From contig JAEYUE010000277.1 in assembly GCA_023433655.1 (NCBI GenBank), positions 1 to 8,866 on the forward strand: a stretch of 8,866 bases of DNA. Reading direction: 5' to 3'. The position numbers and the translations under genes are program-made. The DNA is from Pseudomonadota bacterium (GTDB lineage: Bacteria > Pseudomonadota > Alphaproteobacteria > Caulobacterales > Caulobacteraceae). The notes under the pieces are model-generated. The model made no database searches. It saw only the letters and a list, made by a program, of their open reading frames with translations, and was not told where the DNA came from. This document shows positions 1-6,811 of this stretch, in pieces (within the stretch, counting starts at the first letter, position 1; every line of letters starts with the position of its first letter).

Positions 1-21
1 TTCTGATCGGGAGGTCGGCCC

Positions 22-897
22 ATGCGGGTGCGGATCATGAACTGGGCGCCGGCCTTGGCGACGTTTGCCGTCATGTCGGCGGCCGCTGGAACCGCCGCCG
101 CCCAATGCGGCCCGATCTGCCCGCCGCCGCCGCCGCCCTGCTGCGAGCCGCCGCCGCCGCCCCCGCCGCCTCCGCCTCCGCCTCCCTGCTGCGAACAGCC
201 GCCTGCTCCGCCGTGCTGCGGCGGTGGCGGCGACTTCAACGTCAATGTGAACGTCAACGCCAACGCCGAGGCCGGGGCCCGCAGCCGGGCGGGGCTGAAC
301 GCCCGCGCCGGCGGCAGCGTATGGGTCTCCGGCGGCGGCTCTGCCTATGTCACCGTCGACCAGCCCTATCCGACGACCATCAACGGACTGAACGTCGAGG
401 GCGCGCGCGTCCGCCAGATCATCCGCGTTCCCTATGAGGCGCGCCGACGCTGGGAGAAGCGGGTGGTCATCCGCGCCTTCTGCATCGACGACCGCAATGT
501 GCCGCACCCGGCCTCCCAGGTGCGGCCTGATCGCGATGTATACGGCGACTACGAAGGTGAGTTGTATCGCTGCCTGGCGGGGACCTGGCTGCAATACACC
601 TGGGCCGAATATGCCGGCGACGTCGACTTCGAGCGCGGCGAGACGGTCAACTGCCGCAAGGGCGAGGCCCTGTGGCACGGCCGCGGCGGCATGGTCGAGT
701 GCCGGCCCCAGAAGGCGGAGCGCGAGTGCAATGAGCGCTCCCTGCTGCGCCGCTATGGCGCGGGCGTGAAGATCCTGACCATGGTCCGGGAAGAGGTCTA
801 CACCGAGTACCGCGAGGAAGTGGTCGAGCAGCAAGGCATGGCCGTCTCCGGCGCCTCGATGACCCTGGACGGCGGCGTCGGCGGGCGGGTTTTCTGA
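22..897 (+). CDS. Exported proline-rich, cysteine-rich protein of unknown function
   Basis: I do not recognise a family. The start at 22 is supported by GGGAGG at 9-14, seven bases upstream; M6 is the alternative. A Sec signal peptide covers residues 1-27, with likely cleavage after the Ala run before Gln28. The mature N-terminus is low-complexity: six prolines (34-39), Cys40-Cys41, thirteen prolines (43-55), Cys56-Cys57, another short Pro stretch, then Cys65-Cys66 and four glycines. Residues 71-81 alternate Asn/Val/Ala in a beta-like pattern. The remaining ~200 residues look globular and charged, with single cysteines at 154, 184, 211, 227 and 236, which suggests an oxidised, disulfide-bonded periplasmic or surface protein. 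The end is rich in Glu and Tyr (258-269). Neighbours are convergent M16 protease and, beyond it, the holdfast cluster, so a cell-surface role is a guess from context. The C-terminus may be frameshifted (see findings). That it is a gene is fairly sure; its function is unknown. Confidence 0.88.
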   Translation: MRVRIMNWAPALATFAVMSAAAGTAAAQCGPICPPPPPPCCEPPPPPPPPPPPPPCCEQPPAPPCCGGGGDFNVNVNVNANAEAGARSRAGLNARAGGSVWVSGGGSAYVTVDQPYPTTINGLNVEGARVRQIIRVPYEARRRWEKRVVIRAFCIDDRNVPHPASQVRPDRDVYGDYEGELYRCLAGTWLQYTWAEYAGDVDFERGETVNCRKGEALWHGRGGMVECRPQKAERECNERSLLRRYGAGVKILTMVREEVYTEYREEVVEQQGMAVSGASMTLDGGVGGRVF

Positions 898-988
898 CGC
901 CAACCTGAACATCGGCGTTCAGGGCGGCGTCATGGCGCAGCCTGTAGATTGCGAGGGTCGGCCCCGCCGACGATCCTGAGAAGCGACT

Positions 989-1020
989 GGCCCCGATCCG
1001 AAAGGACCGGGGCCTTTTTT
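989..1020 (+). terminator. Intrinsic terminator after the proline-rich gene
   Basis: Two 11-base arms (989-999 and 1004-1014) pair at 10 of 11 positions around a GAAA tetraloop, followed directly by six T (1015-1020). This is a textbook Rho-independent terminator for the plus-strand gene ending at 897. It lies six bases from the stop of the convergent M16 gene. Read from the minus strand the hairpin remains but no T-tract follows, so it would be at best a weak terminator in that direction. Confidence 0.93.
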
Positions 1021-1025
1021 GTCGG

Positions 1026-3893
1026 CTATTCCGTCGGGGCGGCCTCGGCGGTTTGCGAGGAGGTCACCGTCGCGCGCCAGGCGGTGTCGGACCGCAGATA
1101 CTGGCGGGCCAGCCGCTGGACGTCGGCCGGGGTGACGGCTTCGAGGTCCGAAATGTGGGAGAGGGTCTGCTCGACCTCCTCCGGCCGCTCGGCCACATCG
1201 GCCAGCTGGCCCAACCAGTATTCGTTGCTGGCCTGGCTGCGGCGCAGCGATTCGATGACCGGGAGACGGGCGCGGTTCAGTTCGTCGTCGCTGACCGGCT
1301 CGGCCTGCAGGCCCGCCACGATCTGATCCACCGCCGCATAGAAGGCGGGCAGGGTCTCGGCCGCGGTCTGGGCCGTGATCGCGATCGAGCCATAGCCCTC
1401 GAAGGTGTCAGAGGCGCTGGAGCTGACGTTGGGCGAATAGGCCAGGGCCTGCTTCTCGCGGATCTCCTCCAGCACGCGCAGCTTGAGCACCTCGGCGAGG
1501 ATCGAGGCGTGGCGGGCCTCCGTGCGGTCGTCGACCGCGTCGGTGGTCGGCCAGGCGATGTAACCCAGCGCCTGCTCGGCCGGACCGGTGTGGGTCAGGC
1601 GAACCGGCTCGGCCACCGCCGCCGGGAAGCGAAGTTCTGTGGCGCCCGGCGCCGGTGCGGCGTCGGGGCCGCGCGCCGGCAGGGCGCCAAGGGTCGGGGC
1701 CACCGCCGCGATGGCGTCCTCGACGGTGACGTCGCCGACGACCACCACGTCGATGGGGCCCGAGGCCAGGCCGCGGGTGACGCCGGCGCGGAGGTCCTCG
1801 ACGGTCCAGCCCGCCACCTCTTCCGGGCTGGGGAAGGACTGCCGCTTGTCGCCGCTGGCCAGAAGGCCCGAAGCCTGCAGCCCGAAGGCGCCGCCGGGCG
1901 TGGCCATCTGCTGGGCGACGATCTGGGGGAAGAAGGCCTTGATCTGCTGGAAAGGCGCCGCGCGCAGTCCGGGATCGGTCAGATAGGCGGTCAGCACCTG
2001 CATCTCGAGCGCCAGGTCTTCCGGCCGGGTCGCGCCGGACAGGCTGTAGCTGTCGCTGTCGACGCCGAAGCCGGCCGAATAGATGCGGCCGTTCAGGACG
2101 CGGCTCATTTCGTCCGCCGTCAGCTTGCCGACGCCGCCCTGGGTGAAGACCAGCGGGGCCAGGGACTGCGGGTCCGAACGGTCGGTCGGCAGGCCCAGCT
2201 CGCCGATACCCGTACGGACGCTGACCAGAATCTGCTCGTCGCGGAAATCGGTCGGTTTGACGGTCAGGCGGACGCCGTTGGCGAAGGTGACGACGGTGGC
2301 GCCCACCTCGGCGATCTCGCGGCGATTCTGAACCACGCCGGGCGTTCCGAAGGAGGCGTACGGCCACTCCAGTTCAGCTTGGGCGGCCGGGGCGGCCACC
2401 GGCGTCTGACGCGAGGCTTCCAGCGCGGCCGTGACAGCGGCCTCGCCGCCCTCGACTTCGACGGGAGTGACGAACAGGGCCAGCGGACCCTCGCCGGCGA
2501 AGACCTGAGGCAGGACCGCGTTGACCTGTTCGGCGGTCAGGCCGTCGACGGCGGCGTTGAACAGGTCGAGGCTGGTCCGGGGCGTGTTGAAGACCGTGCT
2601 GTTGTTGACGGCTCCGATCAGGCCCATGGCCAGTTGCGGCGTGCGCCGGGTCGCGGCCGAGGCGACGGCGTTTTCGAGACTGGCGCGGATGCCTGTGATC
2701 TCACGCTGGAGCTCGGCTTCGGTCACGCCGTACTGGACGATGCGCCGCTGCTCCTGCTCGATGGTCTCCAGCGCCCGCTTCCATTCGCCGGGGTTGAAGT
2801 TGGCCGAGACGGAGGCCGAGCCGATGCTGTCGAACAGGTCGCCTTCCGAGGCGCTGGCGCTGATGAAGGGCGGATTGTCGGCGCGGGCGAGTTCGCCGAG
2901 GCGGCGGCTCAGCACAGCGAGGCCGAGACCGCGGACGAGATCCTCGCGGCGCTCCGCCACCGAGTCGGGGTCGCGGTCAGGGGCGCGGACATAGCCCAGG
3001 GTGATCGACGACTGCACGCCCGGCTCCAGCAGGATCCGGGTCTCCGGGCCGCGCGGCCGGACCGTTCCGAGATCCGGCTCCGGGCCGTCGGCGGCCTTGG
3101 GCTGCCAGCTTTCAAACGCGTTGCGGACCTTGGCTTCCATCTCGGCCACGTCGAAATCCCCGACCGCCACGAAGGTCGCCCGGGACGGACGGTAGTACGC
3201 CTCGTAGAAGTCGACGAAGCGCTGGCGCGGCGCGGTGCGGATGACGTCGAGGTTGCCGATCGGAAGGCGTTCGGACACGCGCTGGCCGGGGGCCAGCAGC
3301 TTGAGTTGGGCCTCCAGGGCGCGCAGGCCCGGCACGTTGCGCAGGCGCTGTTCGCCGACGATGACGTCGCGCTCGGCGTCGATCGCCTCAGGCGCCATCA
3401 GGGCCTCGGACACCTGTTCGCGCATGATGCGCAGCGCGTCGTTGACGATCGCCTCTTCAGCCCGCGGCAGTTCGAGCATGTACACGGTCTCGTCGAACGA
3501 GGTGTAGGCGTTGGTGTCGGCGCCGAAGGCCAGGCCGTGCCGCTCGAGGATGCGCAGCAGGTCGTTCTCGGGGATGTTGGTCGTCCCGTTGAAGGCCATG
3601 TGCTCCATGAAGTGGGCGAGGCCGCGCTGATCCTCGTCCTCCATCAGCGAGCCGGCATCGATGCGCAGGCGGAACGACGCCTGCCCGGGCGGGGTGGCGT
3701 TGCGCATGATGGCGTACTGCATGCCGTTGGCCAGCACGCCGAAGCGCACGTCGGCGTCGGCGGGGATGTCGCTGGCGGCCTGCGCCCACGGGTCGGACGG
3801 CTGGGCCTGCGCCTGGGCGAGGGCCGGCGAGGCGACGGTGAGGACCGTCAGCGAGGCGGCGGCGAGGAGGAGCAGGCGGCGGGGCGAACGCAT
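1026..3893 (-). CDS. Exported M16-family zinc metalloprotease (pitrilysin/insulinase type)
   Basis: The protein has 955 residues, the usual size for full-length bacterial periplasmic M16 proteases that carry two M16 N/C domain pairs in one chain. The signal peptide is residues 1-26 (Arg-rich start, hydrophobic core, ASPALA before cleavage). The inverted zinc motif HxxEH is H94-F-M-E97-H98. The third zinc ligand is probably Glu174, 76 residues after H98, in an ERDVIVGE context; Glu181 is the alternative. The first catalytic half spans about 45-450 and the second, inactive half about 520-930. In this family a zinc-activated water cleaves short or unfolded peptides inside a clam-shell chamber, here in the periplasm or at the envelope. 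The start gives a clean signal peptide, but I see only a weak ribosome binding site. The gene lies 133 bases downstream of hfaD on the same strand with no clear terminator between, so read-through from the hfa operon is possible. No functional link to the holdfast can be shown. Confidence 0.96.
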   Translation of the reverse strand: MRSPRRLLLLAAASLTVLTVASPALAQAQAQPSDPWAQAASDIPADADVRFGVLANGMQYAIMRNATPPGQASFRLRIDAGSLMEDEDQRGLAHFMEHMAFNGTTNIPENDLLRILERHGLAFGADTNAYTSFDETVYMLELPRAEEAIVNDALRIMREQVSEALMAPEAIDAERDVIVGEQRLRNVPGLRALEAQLKLLAPGQRVSERLPIGNLDVIRTAPRQRFVDFYEAYYRPSRATFVAVGDFDVAEMEAKVRNAFESWQPKAADGPEPDLGTVRPRGPETRILLEPGVQSSITLGYVRAPDRDPDSVAERREDLVRGLGLAVLSRRLGELARADNPPFISASASEGDLFDSIGSASVSANFNPGEWKRALETIEQEQRRIVQYGVTEAELQREITGIRASLENAVASAATRRTPQLAMGLIGAVNNSTVFNTPRTSLDLFNAAVDGLTAEQVNAVLPQVFAGEGPLALFVTPVEVEGGEAAVTAALEASRQTPVAAPAAQAELEWPYASFGTPGVVQNRREIAEVGATVVTFANGVRLTVKPTDFRDEQILVSVRTGIGELGLPTDRSDPQSLAPLVFTQGGVGKLTADEMSRVLNGRIYSAGFGVDSDSYSLSGATRPEDLALEMQVLTAYLTDPGLRAAPFQQIKAFFPQIVAQQMATPGGAFGLQASGLLASGDKRQSFPSPEEVAGWTVEDLRAGVTRGLASGPIDVVVVGDVTVEDAIAAVAPTLGALPARGPDAAPAPGATELRFPAAVAEPVRLTHTGPAEQALGYIAWPTTDAVDDRTEARHASILAEVLKLRVLEEIREKQALAYSPNVSSSASDTFEGYGSIAITAQTAAETLPAFYAAVDQIVAGLQAEPVSDDELNRARLPVIESLRRSQASNEYWLGQLADVAERPEEVEQTLSHISDLEAVTPADVQRLARQYLRSDTAWRATVTSSQTAEAAPTE

Positions 3894-4026
3894 GGCAGGC
3901 TACTTTCCGATGGGCGCGACGCTCCGATCGGAACCACGCCGGTCAAGGTGACGGGCGCGCAAACGTTCAGCCGACGCCCCCTGCAACCATTCAGGGACAC
4001 GGAAGGGCCGCTCAAGTTACGGAAGT

Positions 4027-5283
4027 TTAATGTGAAGGACGGGAGACGTAGAAGGTGGCCGAGTTGCCGACCGCGTTGGCGCCGGTGATCACCGAGCGGG
4101 TTGAGCCGGCGACGGCCGTGTTCGCCGTCGCGGAGACGTCGCCGCCGTTGGTCTGGCTGCTGGAAGCCTCGAGATAGCCGCCGCAGTCCGAACAGGAATA
4201 GCCGGTGACCCGGTTTCCGACGGCGTCGGCGCCGACATAGACGTCGTATCCGTTGGTCCCCGAAAAGGTCGCGGTCACGTCGACGCCGCCCGAGTTGAAC
4301 TGGCTGTTGTCGATCTCGACGTAGATGTCGTTGTTGCCGACCGACAGCTCGTTGGCGGCGCCGCGGGCGTGGGCTTCGGCGCGGCCGTAGTCATAGGCGG
4401 TGGTGGTCGCGGCGGCGCGGACGAAGGCGGTGTTGTCCTGTCGGGCCGAGGCCACGACCGAGCCGCCCTCATTGTAGAGCACGGCCTGGTTGGCGCTGGC
4501 CCGGGCGCGGCCGGCCAGGTCCCAGGCGTTGCCCGAGTTGGCGCTGGACTCCGCTTCAACGAAATCGCCGGTCGAGGTCTGGTTAATCGACAGGTTCTGG
4601 CCAGAGGTCTGGCCGCTGGTGGACTGGACGGCGTTCACGATGGCCTGGGAGTCGACGACCGCCTCGGCCGGAATGTATTGCGTCTCGATGCGGTTGTAGG
4701 CGCGCACCGTGGCCGAGGACGACTGGTCGACCGAGCCCTGGACGAACGAGCCTTCGCCGTACAGGGCGGTGGTGTTCGAGATGGCCGAGGCGTTGATGTA
4801 GGCGCCGCCCAGCAGGCGGGCGTCGTCCTCGCCCAGCTCCGAGGTGGCCCTGACCAGGCCCCCGGTGTTCGACTGGGTCGCGTCGACGGTCAGCTCGGCG
4901 TCGTAGGCGCTGACGGCCAGATAGTTGCCCTGGGCCTGGGTGGTGGCGTTCACCACGCCCGAGGTGTCGCCGCCCAGGGTCATGTCGGTGGTCGCGACGG
5001 CGTCGCCGCGCATGTCCTGGTCGGACCGCACCGTGATCGAGCCGTTCTCGACCGCGCCCGAGGCGGCGTTGCCCTGGGCCGAGGTGCTGACCGTGACCTG
5101 CTCCTGGGCGTCGACGACGTTCAGCGTCTGGTGCGAGAAGACGTCGCCCAGCTGCAGTTGCTGGTTCAGGACGACGCTGTCGTCCGGGGGAGGGGTCTGC
5201 GCGGCTGCCTCAGTAGCGGCTGCGGCGCACAGCGCCGTCGCGGCGATCGTGCCAGCGAGACGGATCCGCGCGGGTTTCGCCAT
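4027..5283 (-). CDS. hfaD: Holdfast anchor surface protein HfaD (repeat adhesin)
   Basis: This 418-residue exported protein is called HfaD from its position as third gene after a CsgG-like gene and a small curlin-like gene, and from its composition; in Caulobacter HfaD is a surface component that anchors the polar holdfast and needs HfaB for export. The signal peptide is residues 1-28 (ending in EAAAQ). The mature chain is rich in Ser, Thr, Asn, Ala, Gly and Val with almost no Lys, as in extracellular beta-rich adhesins. It is built of imperfect ~48-residue modules: an AxxxN element with Asn at 72, 120, 170, 217, 265, 311, 357 and 407, followed 17-20 residues later by a Q-x-N-x-G-x-V-x-A element (Gln at about 137, 187, 235, 282, 328, 377). 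The only mature cysteines form a CxxC at 364/367, in the next-to-last module. The start codon lies inside the end of hfaB (74-base overlap) with a poor Shine-Dalgarno, suggesting translational coupling. No intrinsic terminator is visible after the stop. Confidence 0.87.
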   Translation of the reverse strand: MAKPARIRLAGTIAATALCAAAATEAAAQTPPPDDSVVLNQQLQLGDVFSHQTLNVVDAQEQVTVSTSAQGNAASGAVENGSITVRSDQDMRGDAVATTDMTLGGDTSGVVNATTQAQGNYLAVSAYDAELTVDATQSNTGGLVRATSELGEDDARLLGGAYINASAISNTTALYGEGSFVQGSVDQSSSATVRAYNRIETQYIPAEAVVDSQAIVNAVQSTSGQTSGQNLSINQTSTGDFVEAESSANSGNAWDLAGRARASANQAVLYNEGGSVVASARQDNTAFVRAAATTTAYDYGRAEAHARGAANELSVGNNDIYVEIDNSQFNSGGVDVTATFSGTNGYDVYVGADAVGNRVTGYSCSDCGGYLEASSSQTNGGDVSATANTAVAGSTRSVITGANAVGNSATFYVSRPSH

Positions 5284-6226
5284 TGTTCGTGTCCGTGTTG
5301 GGATAGGCCGGGTAGTAGCCGCCGGTCGGGCCGGTAGAGCCGCCGAGAGGATCGGGACCCGCCGACAGGCAGATCTCGGGGCCGGGCGCGCCGTAGAGGT
5401 TGGCCATGAACTCGACCGTGGCCCGTTCGATCAGGGCCCTCACCGCAAGCTGCACCGGCTCCAGACCGCCCTCGCCGGCCGAGATGTCGAAGACGTTGCC
5501 GTTCAGGAAGTCGAACACGCCGGCTGAAATCTCGCGGCCGATGATCTGCTTCTGGTAGGAGACGACGTCGACGACCTCGAGCGTGGTGGTCTGCACCAGC
5601 CGCAGGTCGAGGGCGATGTTCATCACAAAGGCCTTGCCCGCGAAGGCCGTCGACAGCGGCGTATCCGTGCTGGCCTGGCCAGCGGCCATATCGAACCCGC
5701 CCGAGCGGATGTTGTAGTTCACCTCGGTGATGCCGCCGATGATGTAGAAGTCCGACCCCGGAACCGAGCCGGCGAGGATGCGGCGGTATTCGACGTCGTC
5801 GGCCCCGCCGGCGCCGGGATCGCCGATCAGGCGGTTGTTGGCGTAACGCAGCTCCATTTCCGACACCGAGGTGTCGTAGCGCTCGAGCATCCTCGCCCCG
5901 GCCTTGGCGAGGGCGGACATGGCCATCAGCGAGGCGCCGCCGGTGATCTGGCGGCCGCCGTCGGCGGACACCGTGCCGGTGTAGTCGGCGATACGACCCA
6001 CAGCCATCCGCGGGGAGGGCAGGTTGTAGCGCCGGGCGTAGTCGGCCATGCAGTACAGGGCCGCCGAGTAGGGCGTCGGATTGGCGGTCACCGGGGCGTT
6101 GCCGATCGGGGTGGCGTACATCCCCTGCGGGCCCGCGGAGGCGGAGATGCAGCCGCCGAGAAGCGCCGCGATGGCGCTGGCGGCGACGACCGTCCTCAGA
6201 CGCCTGACTGACGGACCGTGATTCAT
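5210..6226 (-). CDS. hfaB: Holdfast anchor secretion lipoprotein HfaB (CsgG-like)
   Basis: HfaB is the CsgG homologue of the holdfast system: an outer-membrane lipoprotein expected to form an oligomeric pore through which HfaA and HfaD reach the surface. The start at 6226 gives 338 residues and forms an ATGA overlap with the hfaA stop; GAGG lies five bases upstream inside hfaA. A longer open frame upstream exists but would cover all of hfaA and lacks a signal sequence. Residues 1-25 are a lipoprotein signal with a lipobox-like LGGC ending at Cys26; Ile at +2 fits outer-membrane sorting. The CsgG domain covers about 70-280, including the SxLMAMSALAKAGARMLER helix (near 99-116), the segment SDFYIIGGITEVNYN (158-172) and an amphipathic NIALDLRLVQTTTLEVV strand (203-219) of the pore type. 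After about residue 285 comes a Gly/Pro/Tyr-rich tail; residues 315-338 are read from DNA that also encodes the HfaD signal peptide, so the end of the tail may be frame-constrained and non-conserved. Identification is secure. Confidence 0.94.
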   Translation of the reverse strand: MNHGPSVRRLRTVVAASAIAALLGGCISASAGPQGMYATPIGNAPVTANPTPYSAALYCMADYARRYNLPSPRMAVGRIADYTGTVSADGGRQITGGASLMAMSALAKAGARMLERYDTSVSEMELRYANNRLIGDPGAGGADDVEYRRILAGSVPGSDFYIIGGITEVNYNIRSGGFDMAAGQASTDTPLSTAFAGKAFVMNIALDLRLVQTTTLEVVDVVSYQKQIIGREISAGVFDFLNGNVFDISAGEGGLEPVQLAVRALIERATVEFMANLYGAPGPEICLSAGPDPLGGSTGPTGGYYPAYPNTDTNNGETRADPSRWHDRRDGAVRRSRY

Positions 6227-6660
6227 GGAAGCCTCAGCGTGCCGTTCAGGTTGGTTCCGGCGGTGACGTTGCCGGTATTGGTCTGGGTCGAGTTGACGAT
6301 GACGGTGTTGTGGTTGCCCTGGACCACCACGTTCAGGCTGTTGCCGATGGCCGTGGAGCCGCCGATGGTCATCCCGTCGTTCGATCCGCCCACCCCCGAG
6401 AAGCTGGACGACACCCCGCCGCTGGCGCTGGAATAGGTGCTGGCCCCGGACTGGATGATGCCGTTGACGATCAGCCGGTTGCCGTTCTGATCGCGGGTCG
6501 ATCCGGTCTGCGGGCGCGCCGTCGTATAGCGCGAGGCGCCGTAGCCGGCCTGATACGCCCCCATTCCGGAGGAGCCCGCCGACTGGGCCTGGGCCAGGCC
6601 GGGCGCGGCGAGCAGGGCGGCGCCGAGCACGGCGGGGATGATCTTCAGCCGGATGGTCAA
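6223..6660 (-). CDS. hfaA: Holdfast anchor subunit HfaA (curlin-like)
   Basis: This small exported protein (145 residues) is first in the operon, as HfaA is in Caulobacter, where it is an amyloid-like surface component required with HfaB and HfaD to hold the holdfast on the cell. The signal peptide is residues 1-26 (GLAQAQ at the cleavage region). The mature protein is Gly/Ser/Asn/Thr-rich with no cysteine. Residues 105-118 read like a curlin repeat (Ser, five residues, then Gln-Gly-Asn-His-Asn-Thr). The same stretch runs from Asn107 to a QTNTGNVTA element at 126-134, matching the HfaD module. GGAGG at 6667-6671 sits six bases before the ATG, a strong ribosome binding site. The stop overlaps the hfaB start by four bases (ATGA). 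Expression is predicted from a sigma-54 promoter 37-52 bases upstream. Confidence 0.86.
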   Translation of the reverse strand: MTIRLKIIPAVLGAALLAAPGLAQAQSAGSSGMGAYQAGYGASRYTTARPQTGSTRDQNGNRLIVNGIIQSGASTYSSASGGVSSSFSGVGGSNDGMTIGGSTAIGNSLNVVVQGNHNTVIVNSTQTNTGNVTAGTNLNGTLRLP

Positions 6661-6682
6661 GACGAACCTCCACGGGGCATGG

Positions 6683-6697
6683 TTGACGGGCCGTCAA
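6683..6697. repeat. Perfect inverted repeat over the predicted hfaA start site
   Basis: TTGACGG and CCGTCAA face each other across a single G (6683-6697). The element touches the last base of the -12 box and covers the predicted transcription start near 6686. It could be an operator for a dimeric regulator or a structure at the very 5' end of the hfaA message. The inverted repeat is seen directly; its role is inference. Confidence 0.5.
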
Positions 6698-6712
6698 GCA
6701 ACGCCCGTGCCA
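6697..6712 (-). promoter_or_regulatory. Sigma-54 (-24/-12) promoter of the hfaA operon
   Basis: On the minus strand the sequence reads TGGCACG, four bases, then TTGCT. This matches every specified position of the RpoN consensus, with GG and GC ten bases apart. The GC of the -12 element is at 6699-6698, so transcription should begin near 6686, leaving a ~26-base leader that contains the strong GGAGG site of hfaA. The orientation and distance to hfaA are ideal. Sigma-54 promoters need an ATP-hydrolysing enhancer-binding activator; in Caulobacterales such activators (for example TacA, FlbD) act in polar development. Which activator works here cannot be read from the sequence. Confidence 0.78.
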
Positions 6713-6723
6713 ATCTGGATCAT

Positions 6724-6752
6724 GGTTATTAAGAACCGCTTGCCATACTGGC
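6724..6752. promoter_or_regulatory. Two dyad-symmetric elements upstream of the sigma-54 promoter
   Basis: GGTTATTAAGAACC (6724-6737) is a 14-base palindrome with one mismatched pair, and GCCA-tac-TGGC (6742-6752) is an 11-base inverted repeat. Their centres lie about 44 and 61 bases upstream of the predicted hfaA start, on the outer side of the -24 box, where an enhancer-binding activator could bind. They may equally serve the divergent rhomboid gene. Both are short enough to arise by chance. Confidence 0.3.
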
Positions 6753-6811
6753 GGTTGATCCCGCGCACACACCGGAGCCCGACCCTGACCGATCAGTCGC
6801 CGCACGAACGG

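Noticed and set aside
3923..3932. TCCGATCGGA palindrome in the 133-base gap before the M16 gene
   Set aside because: A 10-base palindrome is expected by chance in a window of this size and no promoter elements are clearly associated.
4017..4030. Possible CtrA-like site TTAC-N6-TTAA upstream of the M16 gene
   Set aside because: The spacing is six rather than seven and one half-site is imperfect; it also overlaps the hfaD stop.
1053..4088. 1011-residue plus-strand open frame opposite the M16 protease
   Set aside because: It is a mirror of a high-GC gene: very rich in Gly, Arg and Asp, with no domain, and it lies fully antisense to a clear M16 protease.
4369..5337. 322-residue plus-strand open frame opposite hfaD
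   Set aside because: It is a shadow of hfaD, Gly/Arg/Val-rich without a signal or domain, while the minus strand encodes a coherent exported repeat protein.
6729..6743. Possible CtrA site (TTAA-N7-TTGC) in the hfaA/rhomboid control region
   Set aside because: Only the first half-site matches TTAA-N7-TTAA; two of four bases of the second half differ.
6227..6805. N-terminal extension of the hfaB frame up to 6805
   Set aside because: The extension is Arg/Pro-rich shadow of hfaA. The lipoprotein signal, ribosome binding site and ATGA overlap all fix the start at 6226.
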